DNA of 64,000 nucleotides, taken from positions 65,302,647-65,366,646 of the forward strand of contig NC_087062.1 of the NCBI RefSeq assembly GCF_963678635.1, given 5' to 3'. The notes under the pieces were generated by a model. It made no database searches. It worked only from the letters and a program-made list of their open reading frames with translations, and was not told the DNA's origin. This DNA comes from Symsagittifera roscoffensis. Lineage: Eukaryota > Xenacoelomorpha > Acoela > Convolutidae. Position 1 is the stretch's first letter. Each line of letters begins with the position of its first letter. Below are positions 10,633 to 19,466 of this stretch, piece after piece. The translations under genes were made by a program, and so were the position numbers.

Positions 10633-11715
10633 ATGAGCAACACGGTGCTCTTCGGAAAGGTGAAGGATCCGGAGTTGGTGATATACAGTTTCCGAGGACA
10701 ACTGCAGTGCAGGATGGGAGGCAAGCGCGAAGGCCCCATCGAAACCTATCCCAAGTTCTGGAACCTTAATCCCCTGACAGCAAATGGACAAGAGATTTTG
10801 AGAATTCCCGCATGGAAGAAAAGCTTCGAGCTGGTGAAAAGGGAGCTAGAGGCGATATTGGAGAAGGAAGTCCTGCCAGCAAGCATTCCAGAATTTCCAA
10901 CAGTGAGGAGAATGAACCTGGGGATGAACAGCTCCCTGGTGGTCCCGTCCCTTTTCGCGAGAGCAGCAACCGAAGATAAGCAGAAGGAGTTCATCGACGG
11001 CTGGGATCCTCTCTTCATCGGCTACTCTAAAGCAATTTATTTTCATACCAGCGATGCAAAAATAAATTCATGGACAACTCAAGCCAAGAAAATGAGAGGG
11101 TCGATGCCCCCGAAATTCGAGGTACGAGATGCTTTGAGAACACTTGAGCGGGCAGGTCTAGAGAACAAGTTGCCGGTGTGGGACGATGGCAGGATGATCG
11201 TGAATGAAGATCATATCGCACTGAAAGGAGACGAGATGGTGTTTGCCACAAGGAGATACCGGGCACCTTACGGACTAGAGCAGGTGGAGATGAGACAGGA
11301 GGGGAAGGAGCTGGATGCAGCAGGCCCATTGTATGTGGCTCTGACAGAGTATAAGAAAACGGGTCCAGCGACACCATCGCCCCTATCAGTGGACACCCCT
11401 GGGGATAAAAGGAGTGGTCACGTAGAAGATCGATTCAGGAGGATTCTTGAGAGAAGAGAAGCAGAATCGGGAGAGGAGAGCATGGATGAGACTCTCAGTG
11501 AGGCAGGGGAGGATATGGAGGTGGGAAACACACCGGAGCAGAAGCCATCGGAGGAAGAGTTCACCACGCACTCTGACCTCATCTCCCCGCAAGAATCTAG
11601 AGTTGCCACTGACGAGCGAGAATCCCAACATGGGAATGATCTTCCTGAGTGCGGAGAGAAGGGAGAAGAACACCTTCGAGGGAAACAGGGATGCCTTCCT
11701 AGGCACTCTGGATGA
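10633..11715 (+). pseudogene. ORF2 fragment, copy 2, continuing past the duplication
   Basis: The start is the ATG equivalent to 7963. Beyond 11514 this frame runs into unique sequence, an acidic tail (EQKPSEEEF region). It then loses the ancestral frame: from about 11600 the alignable protein is in the frame ending at 11962. It stops at TGA 11713-11715. No domain is recognised. Confidence 0.7.
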
Positions 11716-11962
11716 GGATGCTTGGCGAAAATTCTTGAGCTATTTTAATCGAGAAGTGGACGACGACACCACATTGGACGATTTTAAGGAGGAGCTGTGG
11801 GACACGGTGGTGAAATTCGGAGAGCCTGTCCTGATGGGGACAGGTCTGGAGGAGAAAGCTAGAGGAGAACTGCTGAGCAAGATGGTCGAGTTGAGGAAGG
11901 CATCACGAAAGACCAAGGAAGACAAATGTAAAGACAGCTCTACTCTGAAACAAAAAAACTGA
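11600..11962 (+). pseudogene. ORF2 fragment: helical domain of unknown function
   Basis: The block NRDAFLGTLDEDAWRKFLSY, followed by KEELWDTVVKFGEPVLMG, aligns with MRISFLSTLPEEEWERYQM and the following segment in B (15724-16626). The fold looks all-helical. The frame is open upstream to 11447 but aligns only from about 11600. It ends at TGA 11960-11962, where B continues into a basic linker. Confidence 0.7.
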
Positions 11963-12062
11963 CAATAAAATAATTGAACATGTAAGGGGGGATAAGGTCG
12001 GAACAAGTAATATAATTAAAAGTACTAATATCCTTAAAGCTCGAGCAGGGGGGAGGCAAGAG

Positions 12063-12545
12063 TTGGAAGGGTTGGATGGAGACAAGGAAGTCGAATCAGT
12101 GATGATAACGACAACGCCCCCGAATAAAGACGTGAGGTCTCGCAAGAGGAAGAGAGACGTGGAGGGATTGGGCAGTCCTTCAGCGGATGCGGTTTCGGAG
12201 AGGAACTTGAGAGAGACAGCCCCCATGGTTCTGGCACGATGGAAGACAGCAGCCTACAAGAGTAGCTACGAGCCAAGGAAACTGCTCGACGTGGAAAGAG
12301 AGATGGCGATCCCCACCAGCTCAACAACGGAAGAAGACTTCAAGCCTCAGAGGATAAAAATGAAGCGAGGTTCGACGAGCGGGCAGACCTGGGAAGTGGA
12401 CGTCGGCAAAGAATGGGTCTCAAATGAACACCACGCTACCGGGAAGCAAGTGACTAGCGATCCTCTTGAGAAAAATAAAACGAGGAACACCGCCCGACCG
12501 TGGTGGGTGGCCCTGGAAACATTGCATAATTGGAAGACTGCCTGA
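12063..12545 (+). pseudogene. ORF2 fragment: basic linker and short conserved block
   Basis: A basic stretch (RSRKRKRD, a possible nuclear localisation sequence) precedes MVLARWKTAAYKSSYEPRKL and KPQRIKMKRG. These match the end of B's last frame (GLIVTATRSKKTARTLADTK and YRPSRINMAKLK). The part at 12213-12485 was copied a second time to 13727-13999. The frame ends in sequence that does not align with B. Confidence 0.65.
12213..12485 (+). repeat. 273-bp direct repeat, source copy
   Basis: This segment recurs at 13727-13999. This copy sits where the alignment with element B predicts it, so it is the original. I saw two base differences, both in or near the codons for VEREM and EEDFKPQ. Confidence 0.9.
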
Positions 12546-13090
12546 AGAAGCTCGACAGTGGAGTGTCACGCAAACGACGCAACTGGGCTACCCAGCAGAA
12601 GGCTGGTATCAATAAATTGGAATTGGGGAGCCAACTGAAGAGAACTTGGCAGAACTTGTTAAAAGATCATTTTGAAGAAGCGATGAGAACATCCTCATCG
12701 GCATCGCCGTTGATGGCCAATCCCTTTATTAGGACCGCAGGACAATTGATGTTCGCGTGGAGCCTGTTGGGGATAGAGTTAGAGACACTGATTTCGTACG
12801 ACAAGTTGAAGTTGGGAGGCAAGAATCTAGAGGTATATCGAATGCTGATGCAGCACGTTGCTAGGGACAACTCAGGCTTGAGTCTGGCAAGGAGGAAAGA
12901 TGCTACCTGTTTCTTGAGATGGACAATGTCGACGATGACTGACAGTACCATCCTAGCATGTCACCAGAGAGCAATTGGAAGCAAGACGCTGGAAAGGAGA
13001 GTCTCCATAGTCATCTTGAATGTGTACCAGAGTACTGGGATAGAAAAGGAGGATGATTCTAGGCAATCTCTAGAGAGCCACAGGAAGTAA
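12530..13090 (+). pseudogene. ORF2 C-terminal domain fragment 1 (matches start of element C 800-aa protein)
   Basis: The C-terminal third aligns with the first residues of the 800-residue C protein: ARRKDATCFLRW against AKRRDALCFIRF, and the following helix. The upstream part has no counterpart in C, so C's ORF2 begins inside the ancestral protein. The stop TAA 13088-13090 is in frame with the continuing homology (DEIRRFYNKK), so it is a nonsense mutation. Confidence 0.7.
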
Positions 13091-13315
13091 GATGAGATAC
13101 GGAGATTCTACAACAAGAAAATTGAGGAGAAACACGACGTTCACCGTAATTTGGCTTCGTCAGGAGAGTACTTGAAACCCAACAAGAAGGGAGAGTACCA
13201 GTATGTGTCTGGAGTGATGGGGATGGCATACAACCCTTTCTTGGACTTAGAAGCTGGAGGTGCCCACAGAAACTATGAGGTGGCGGAGCTGCTGAAGTTC
13301 TGGACAGAGAGATAA
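13091..13315 (+). pseudogene. ORF2 C-terminal domain fragment 2
   Basis: In frame after the stop at 13088-13090, the sequence DEIRRFYNKK, YQYVSGVMGMAYNPFL and ELLKFWTER aligns with DEIRRFSNKE, YSYVSGIIGIAYNPFL and VLLRFWTSR of the C protein. It ends at TAA 13313-13315. No start codon is needed, as it is a broken continuation. Confidence 0.7.
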
Positions 13316-13710
13316 TGGAGATAGACCCTGTGGAAAGAGAGAGACCTAGCCTAGGTTTGATTCTCGAGAGAACACCGGAAGTAATAAGTGTGCTACGCTC
13401 AAGTAAAAGAGTAGAACTAAAAATGGGTAACGGGAACGGCATGTTGACCACGAATCTGGGAGTGGTGTGGAAATTGCTCAGGCCCTCCTGGTGTCCACAT
13501 CCCCATGCGAGCCTAATCGAGGAAGTCACTGAGCGAGTGAGGTTAGCGCCGACAGAGGATGAAGATTTGGCGACCTTGAGTATAGTACATAGACTGATCT
13601 TGCCTCATGTGAAGGAGTCAAGCGAGATGACGAGTGGAACAGGGTCGGTAAAGAAGATGGAGCCATGCAGTTGTCTTGACTCGACGTGTGGGAATAGCGA
13701 GCACACCTGA
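13315..13710 (+). pseudogene. ORF2 C-terminal domain fragment 3
   Basis: After a frameshift the frame carries LGLILERTPEV and VVWKLLRPSWCPHPHASLIE, aligning with LGLVLEEEV and AVWELMKPSWCPSPNADSIL of C. A Cys-containing segment (PCSCLDSTCG) near the end aligns with GSCLAEVCG. The homology then breaks off at the misplaced 273-bp copy. Confidence 0.7.
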
Positions 13711-13726
13711 CCCTGTTCCTGGCAAG

Positions 13727-13999
13727 GAGACAGCCCCCATGGTTCTGGCACGATGGAAGACAGCAGCCTACAAGAGTAGCTACGAGCCAAGGAAACTGCT
13801 CGACGTAGAAAGAGAGATGGCGATCCCCACCAGCTCAACAACGGAAGAAGACCTCAAGCCTCAGAGGATAAAAATGAAGCGAGGTTCGACGAGCGGGCAG
13901 ACCTGGGAAGTGGACGTCGGCAAAGAATGGGTCTCAAATGAACACCACGCTACCGGGAAGCAAGTGACTAGCGATCCTCTTGAGAAAAATAAAACGAGG
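13727..13999 (+). repeat. 273-bp direct repeat, misplaced copy
   Basis: This is a near-exact copy of 12213-12485 inserted between homology blocks that are adjacent in element C. It is followed at once by a second misplaced segment (14006-14146), as expected of filler DNA from template switching. Confidence 0.9.
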
Positions 14000-15640
14000 T
14001 GCTCCAATACAAGTGACCACGAGAGACAAAACGTGATTGGGAAACCCATGGTAGGTGCTCCAAACTTGGAAGAAGTCGACGTGATACACGAGAAGATGAT
14101 GGAACTTGAGCCTCTCCTAGAAGCCTCGGGAGAACGCAATCTTAGGTTTGAAGACATTACTGAAAAGGAGAAAAGTGAGATACAGATAGTGGCTGAGTGT
14201 TACGCGAGTACCATGGTGAATCTAGCAACAGCTCTGGGATTCTTCTCAAGAATGTGCAGTCTCCAGTCACTGGAGAGGCTTGAGTCAGAACACCACTTGG
14301 TGACCGCGTTGAGCGTGGAGTCATGGCCCGGAGTGTTGCAAGTGAACCAGAAACACATCAAGAGTTGGAAGGATGGACTCGAAGCGGAGATGGGATTTCC
14401 CATGAGCGAAGCCTATGGTTTGCCTCTAAATGCGAAGTCCCTAGTGGGGTCAGTGATGGCCAACCTATGTGGCAGCCACTATCCATTACACATGGCGATG
14501 GTAGAAGTGTCCAGACAGAGGGTATTGATAGACAAAGCCTTCTCAGTGCCCAAATGTGTAAGATTGGCTCGGATGACACATCATTCACACAAGCTGTTGA
14601 GGAAGATCCGAGGAACAGTGCCGAAAGAACAAAGGGACGACTTGAGTGAAATCTGGGGTGAAGAACTTCTAGGCTTGGAGAGCGAAAATACAAGTGACCA
14701 CGAGAGACAAAACGTGATTGGGAAACCCATGGTAGGTGCTCCAAACTTGGAAGAAGTCGACATGATACACGAGAAGATGATGGAACTTGAGCCTCTCCTA
14801 GAAGCCTCGGGAGAACGCAATCTTAGGAGCATCGACCTCACACACGGGGATTGTCCATGCCACTGTCTAGCGCAGACAGTGTGGTACCCAGACCACGCCA
14901 ATCTCTGCCTGATCTGGGATGTAGAAGAAATCAGGTCGTTGGGACTACCAGAGCATCAACAAAAAGTGACCATCTTGGTGGTGAGCACAATGCTGGCTCT
15001 ACGATGGATGGAAGTAAACATAGCAAAGTATCGGGAATCGAAGACGCCAACAGCAGAGTCGATTCACGCGATAGATTACAGCAGGAGACTTGAGTTGTTC
15101 GAGACCGCATGCAAGAAGGTATTCGCCATACCAATGGAAGTCAGACACATGTGGAGCCGCTTGAGATTCTTTCTTTGGTTTCGCGCGACGTTAACATCCT
15201 GGTTATATGTGGTGACGAAGGATCACATGAGGAAACATCAAAAGGAATGTCGACAATTCCAGGCCGAGATAGGACCAGATGCCTTCAAGAGACCTCTGCT
15301 GACCCATCGAAATGCGATCACGACGGGGTGGAAAAGAGTGGGTAGAGTATTCAGAGACAACACTAGAGCGAGGGAGTCGATACTGGAGGAGGACCTGGCG
15401 AAGAATGTAAGCCTGAGTCTTCACAATTCCTTCTGTTTGAACCGGGAGTCGAAGGTGAAGAGCTTACCGAATCAAGCGAAGAGATTGCAAGAGCAAAGGG
15501 AGTGCATGCGATCCTATGAACAGCTGAAGGCTTGGGAGGAGATTGTGATCAGCTCCGATGACGAAGAGGCACTATTGAAACAGATCACAGTGTCAAATAT
15601 ATCTGGGTCGGGTACCTCGAGGGTGAAGAACACGAGGTGA
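13739..15640 (+). CDS. ORF2 C-terminal domain, rearranged 634-codon frame (element A)
   Basis: From the first ATG (13739) the frame is open to TGA 15638-15640. The first ~140 codons are two misplaced segments. From about 14150 it aligns collinearly with residues ~340-800 of the C protein: NLATALGFFSRM, SVESWPGVLQ, SVPKCVRLARM, LEASGERNLRSI, and HRNAITTGWKRV near the end. Conserved Cys and Trp residues (CPCHCL followed by VWYP; C has FPCHCLLQTWWYP) suggest a folded domain. I do not recognise the family and see no signal peptide or membrane span. It may still be translated, but the copy is plainly scrambled. The C-terminal tail is acidic. Confidence 0.6.
   Translation: MVLARWKTAAYKSSYEPRKLLDVEREMAIPTSSTTEEDLKPQRIKMKRGSTSGQTWEVDVGKEWVSNEHHATGKQVTSDPLEKNKTRCSNTSDHERQNVIGKPMVGAPNLEEVDVIHEKMMELEPLLEASGERNLRFEDITEKEKSEIQIVAECYASTMVNLATALGFFSRMCSLQSLERLESEHHLVTALSVESWPGVLQVNQKHIKSWKDGLEAEMGFPMSEAYGLPLNAKSLVGSVMANLCGSHYPLHMAMVEVSRQRVLIDKAFSVPKCVRLARMTHHSHKLLRKIRGTVPKEQRDDLSEIWGEELLGLESENTSDHERQNVIGKPMVGAPNLEEVDMIHEKMMELEPLLEASGERNLRSIDLTHGDCPCHCLAQTVWYPDHANLCLIWDVEEIRSLGLPEHQQKVTILVVSTMLALRWMEVNIAKYRESKTPTAESIHAIDYSRRLELFETACKKVFAIPMEVRHMWSRLRFFLWFRATLTSWLYVVTKDHMRKHQKECRQFQAEIGPDAFKRPLLTHRNAITTGWKRVGRVFRDNTRARESILEEDLAKNVSLSLHNSFCLNRESKVKSLPNQAKRLQEQRECMRSYEQLKAWEEIVISSDDEEALLKQITVSNISGSGTSRVKNTR
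14006..14146 (+). repeat. 141-bp direct repeat, misplaced copy
   Basis: It matches 14687-14827 with one difference noted (GTGATACAC against ATGATACAC). Judged by collinearity with element C, the copy at 14687 is in the native position and this one is not. Confidence 0.9.
14687..14827 (+). repeat. 141-bp direct repeat, native copy
   Basis: It encodes the segment ending LEPLLEASGERNLR, which in element C precedes the SIMLTHDEFPCHC block. Here too it precedes the SIDLTHGDCPCHC block, so this is the original of the 14006 copy. Confidence 0.9.
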
Positions 15641-15760
15641 GCCGGTGGCTCAAAAGGAAAATTCTAGAGTCTTGAGTCTTGAGAGGGAGGGGGCTCGAGG
15701 GTGAACTCGGATGAAATCTGGGTTCACGAAAAAGAAATTTTAACAAATTTTCTTTCGTTA
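15641..15760. other. Tail-to-tail junction between elements A and B
   Basis: A's last stop is at 15640, followed by a short purine-rich 3' tail. By 15,770 the sequence is minus-strand element B. Neither element has a 3' LTR or a visible polypurine tract here. A near-palindrome (15731-15741 with 15745-15755, AAAGAAATTTT / AAATTTTCTTT) lies at the join. The exact breakpoint cannot be fixed by eye. Confidence 0.6.
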
Positions 15761-16674
15761 AAACCCCCTGCCGGATCTCCCATGTGGACCGATTCCGGCA
15801 CAGTTATTCGACTGTACTCGACCACGTCGAGTTGTCCTTCCAGTTTCAACTTGGCCATGTTGATTCGCGAGGGCCTATAATCTTCAAGTCCTCCAGATCC
15901 ACATTGACTGATGATTTCCATTTCTAACTTAGTGTCTGCCAGGGTTCGCGCCGTCTTCTTCGATCTTGTGGCGGTTACTATCAGACCTGCCAAGAGCATA
16001 GGGGGTATCAGGTTCTCTTTTTCTCCCCCGGCTGGTGTCGCACCATCTCCTTGCCCGCTCTCGCCTGACCGACCTGCGCTCGTTAAAGAGGTCACCACTG
16101 CGCTGGCTCTCGACTTCACCACTCTCGGGTTCATGGCTCGACTTCCTATTTTCCCTTTTAGTCGCTTCAGCCCTTTCCTGGCTCGTCTGACAGGTAATTT
16201 CTTTGCAACATGCTGATCATCGGCACTGTCTTCTGTTACTGACTCGGTCAGAACATCCGACTCCATGGAGCTCACTATTTTCTCCAGGACCTCACGCATG
16301 ATGGGTTGATTCAATCCCACCTTCATTATGGACTGTGTCCCATATCGTCGTATCACGTCCCACGATTTTTCCATGAAGTTCACTCGGCTCCAGGTTGCTC
16401 CTGTCTTGCCTTCCAGCTCCATTTGATATCTTTCCCATTCCTCTTCTGGTAACGTACTGAGGAACGATATCCTCATCGACTCTTCGATTTTCCTCCTTCT
16501 CGGTGATTCATGAAGCAGTTTCTGCGGATCCCTGCTTCGGCACTCTCTAGCCTGGCTTATTGGGTCCATCGGAGATAGATCGGCCGACGCCTCCTTTGTA
16601 GGAGACATGAAGGACGATGGTGCCATCAGCAATAAACTCCCATCGACTTCCCCATCGTCGTCTTCACTGAACCG
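15724..16674 (-). pseudogene. ORF2 fragment, truncated at the A/B junction (element B)
   Basis: In frame with the preceding fragment after TAA 16675-16677, it reads a Ser/Pro-rich linker, a helical domain (ISFLSTLPEEEWERYQ, DVIRRYGTQSIM), a basic stretch (RRARKGLKRLKGK) and the block YRPSRINMAKLKLEG. All match the A fragments at 11600-11962 and 12063-12545. The last codons after about 15,770 are not conserved, and the stop at 15724-15726 belongs to the junction. The function is not recognised. Confidence 0.7.
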
Positions 16675-17916
16675 TTATTCTAGCAAGTCCCTTTCCAACG
16701 CTCCTAGATCGGTCTCTCCCAGTCTCTCCGTCTTACTTCCGGTCCCGTCATCGTTGTCGTCCTGATCCATCAATTCATCGTCGTCCGCATCAGGTTTCGG
16801 CTTGGGTCCCGAGGGTCCTTGTCGTGCGTCCGTGCCCGAATCCGGCCGAGCCGGTACGGCCATGTCTCCTGCGTGATAAAACAATTCATCATCCACCAGG
16901 AATTCTACTAACTCCTCGCCATGTGGAGCCAGGTCTTCTATCGTTATATATGAGCCTCCTCTGCTCTCCCTTGCCACCTCCAGCATCACTACTTTCGCTT
17001 CTCCTGACCACTTCAGTCTCGATAAGTCATCCGCGGAAGAATACACTTCGTTCCACGTTTCAGCCGAGACCTCTGGTCTCCTGGAGGGTAGTGCCTTGAT
17101 CTTTTCCCTGCTCCAGGCATCGGGGAATGAGAAGTCAAACGTATGCGCGGCGGGAGCGTTCCAGCTGATGAAGCGCGGCTCCATCCCTCCACTCCACTTC
17201 AGCATTCTCTTCTCTGCGTCACGAGCTGCTCCGATGCGAGGGGCAATGATGGGAGACGTGACTCCCAACAACATCCTCCTTATCGGTGGATATCGAGGGC
17301 TTTGGTCCGGCAGCGGCCTGGACCCAGGAAGCCATGTTTGTTGATTCTCTTTCGCGTGGGCGTAGGCTCCTGGCAATTGAGGTACTCCCACAGCCTCTCC
17401 TGTATCTTTCACCACTGGTCTCAAATTCCAAAGTTTTGGGTTAAACTGGATGTGGGACAGATCCTCACGGCCCATTCGGCATTTGAAGTGGTTGTTGAAG
17501 TCCATCAACACCCAGCCTGGCTCTGCTATTCTTCCGAACAGCCTATCGTCGCTAGCCAGCTTTCTCAGTTCACTCTGCTCTACCCAATTCAGCACGGAAC
17601 AATCCACGACTGAGACCAGGTTGACGTACAACACCGAATTCCTGTACGCTTTAACTTGCACATCCGGGAACGCAAAAGACATCACCGGTCCATACACCAC
17701 TGTGACGAATTCCCTTAGTCCGTGGACCAGAGCCAACGGATCAATCCGCATCATGACAGCTAAGTCCGTTAGTAAGGGCATGCCACAATACTGCTTGCAT
17801 TCGCCTGCGTTCGTCGCAACTTTGTCTTCTCCTGTGACGCTTCTGTTCTGTTGCAAGAGGTATTGAAGCAGGAGAGTCCTCCAGTCTTTCATCTTCTTGA
17901 GCGAGGCGGTTTCCAA
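16675..17916 (-). pseudogene. ORF2 fragment of unknown function (element B)
   Basis: The 413-codon frame has no ATG at its start; it overlaps the previous frame by 28 nt and continues its homology after a frameshift near 17,900. It aligns throughout with A (7600-8850): LLLQYLLQQNRSVTGED, GMPLLTDLAVMMRID, KLWNLRPV, IRRMLLGVTSPIIAP. It ends in an acidic tail of Asp/Glu before an in-frame TAA. The fold is not recognised. Confidence 0.7.
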
Positions 17917-19400
17917 TTGTGCATTGAACTCACGATTGGGTCCCTGTAGTTGTTCAGCAAGTCTCCCAGTCGACCGTAGGTCATGGCAATCAGAGTCAGG
18001 AGTCCATCCAATCTCAAATCTGCCAACGCTTGGGTAAAGAGGTTTGCCGGTCCTTTCAAAAAGTTTTCATGACCAAATGTCACGTATAAGGCTATCACCA
18101 GGCCAATCGACAACTTCCTAATGTCCTTGACAAAACTGGCGATCAGGTTCCTAGATGCCTTCGGATAGCACGTCGATAGGAAAGATGGCTTCCATCCCAC
18201 TCCCATTCCACCCAAGATGGCATCTGATCGTTCATACTGTGCCTTCGTGGCCAGCACGTCAGCTTGCAACTTGTCCAGCGACATCGTGTTTACGTCTTGC
18301 ATCAGTTTCAACATCTTGCCTCCAGCCAACTCCCGGGCATCAAATAGATTCTTCAGATACACGTGTATCTCTTTAATTATTGCCGGCGCATGCTCGAACG
18401 CGTCCTCACCCAAGGTACACAGCCTCGGTGACAAATACAACCATACGTTGTTGTGCGGCTTCGTACGCAAAGCCATTGCCATGAGGTCCTCCTCCGCTGA
18501 CGTCATGTTCTTTCTGATCATCCTTCCCTGCTCATTCTCTGCATGATCCATCTGTCTGAACCAGAGATCATCAGCCACCTGTTGTACTAACAGATGATCG
18601 TCATCTACCCCTGGTCTTAACTTCAGTAATCTGGCGAAGTTGGACAGCTCCAACCCCAGAACTTCGTCTAGCACCAACCGAGTTGTGCTACAATCTCTGA
18701 GCCCCTGTATGGCATTCGAAATGTCAGCCCAAACGGCGGGAAGCTCAGATCGGGACGGATAGTAATTGTCCGGGTCCACTACTCTGTTTGGGGCAGGAAT
18801 TATCACGTTGAATATCCCCTCTGCTATCGTTGTGACCATTGTGTACACAAATTGAAGGGGTTCTGGCAACGCAGCGTGGCCTGGTGACAATACAAAGATC
18901 ACCTTCACCACATTCATGGTGAAGCGTTGTCTTGCTGCTGCTTCTACCTCGGCCATCGCCGAGAGCAGTGTCATTATCGCCTCCCCTATAACCTCGTTAC
19001 TCGGGATCGACCCATCCGTCAGATGTGACAATAAGCCCCTGCTTTGCAGATGATCATTTGAGCCTGCAACCACTATTACCTGCGGCTCCATACTGACCAC
19101 CCTTCGCACACTTATCATCATGCCGATTGCTTGTCCCCAGTCCAATTTAGGTGCCGTCAAGAAAATCACATCAGGCCAGAAGAGAGAAGGGGGCGTGTAG
19201 AGATAATCGGAGCCGGCCACAATCAGATACTTGGCAGCCTTCATGTCCAAGGGATCATATGCTGCAAAAAGGCCATCGCCTATCGGGGCCTTCAGGTTCC
19301 CATATCTCTTATCGTCTCCAACCACTGTTGTCGTTCGGGGGTAATCCCTCGAATACTCGCCAGGCGTCTGACCGGGTGGTTTAGCGAATTGTCTGTACAT
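17889..19400 (-). CDS. ORF2 second SGNH-like domain plus unknown helical domain (element B)
   Basis: A 503-codon frame, in the same frame as the SGNH ORF upstream but separated by TAA 19467-19469 and 22 codons. Residues ~45-240 look like a second SGNH fold: YLIVAGSDY (block I-like, but Asp follows Ser), VIVVAGSNDHL (block III-like, with Asn), a VIFVLSPGH strand, then PNRVVDPDN and YYPSRSEL at the block V position, where the usual His is not evident. This suggests a catalytically altered or dead domain. The remaining ~260 residues are helical and unrecognised. A frameshift at the 3' end passes the reading to 17916. Confidence 0.65.
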   Translation of the reverse strand: MYRQFAKPPGQTPGEYSRDYPRTTTVVGDDKRYGNLKAPIGDGLFAAYDPLDMKAAKYLIVAGSDYLYTPPSLFWPDVIFLTAPKLDWGQAIGMMISVRRVVSMEPQVIVVAGSNDHLQSRGLLSHLTDGSIPSNEVIGEAIMTLLSAMAEVEAAARQRFTMNVVKVIFVLSPGHAALPEPLQFVYTMVTTIAEGIFNVIIPAPNRVVDPDNYYPSRSELPAVWADISNAIQGLRDCSTTRLVLDEVLGLELSNFARLLKLRPGVDDDHLLVQQVADDLWFRQMDHAENEQGRMIRKNMTSAEEDLMAMALRTKPHNNVWLYLSPRLCTLGEDAFEHAPAIIKEIHVYLKNLFDARELAGGKMLKLMQDVNTMSLDKLQADVLATKAQYERSDAILGGMGVGWKPSFLSTCYPKASRNLIASFVKDIRKLSIGLVIALYVTFGHENFLKGPANLFTQALADLRLDGLLTLIAMTYGRLGDLLNNYRDPIVSSMHNWKPPRSRR

Positions 19401-19466
19401 CTTGTGATGTTTGTTATTGGGCTTGTTCTCCGTCTGGAATTTGCCCTTGCGAGCAGGTGGCGTCCT

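Larger units (their letters stand above)
6175..11514 (+). repeat. 2,670-bp tandem duplication inside ORF2 (element A)
   Basis: Positions 6175-8844 and 8845-11514 are direct copies. Comparing them by eye I found three differences (7136 G / 9806 A; 7475 C / 10145 G; 7501 G / 10171 A). The join is at GGAT/TTGAAG near 8844. Both copies share the same frameshifts, so the duplication happened after the element was already damaged, and recently. Unit 1 ends in the middle of the domain that continues normally after unit 2. Confidence 0.97.
1..15720 (+). mobile_element. Element A: degenerate giant Ty3/gypsy-type LTR retrotransposon, 5' part outside window, no 3' LTR
   Basis: The segment carries the C-terminal half of pol followed by about 12 kb of extra coding sequence, in the same order as elements B and C on the minus strand. 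It enters the window inside pol, between RNase H and integrase. It ends near 15,720 without an LTR, where minus-strand element B begins. Several stops and frameshifts break its genes, so it is an inactive copy. It is also internally rearranged: a 2,670-bp tandem duplication (6175-11514) and two smaller misplaced duplications (13727-13999 and 14006-14146). Compared with C it retains an SGNH-hydrolase block that C lacks. Assignment to Ty3/gypsy rests on gene order (RT-RNase H before integrase in B and C) and on the GPF-type integrase C-terminus. Confidence 0.9.
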
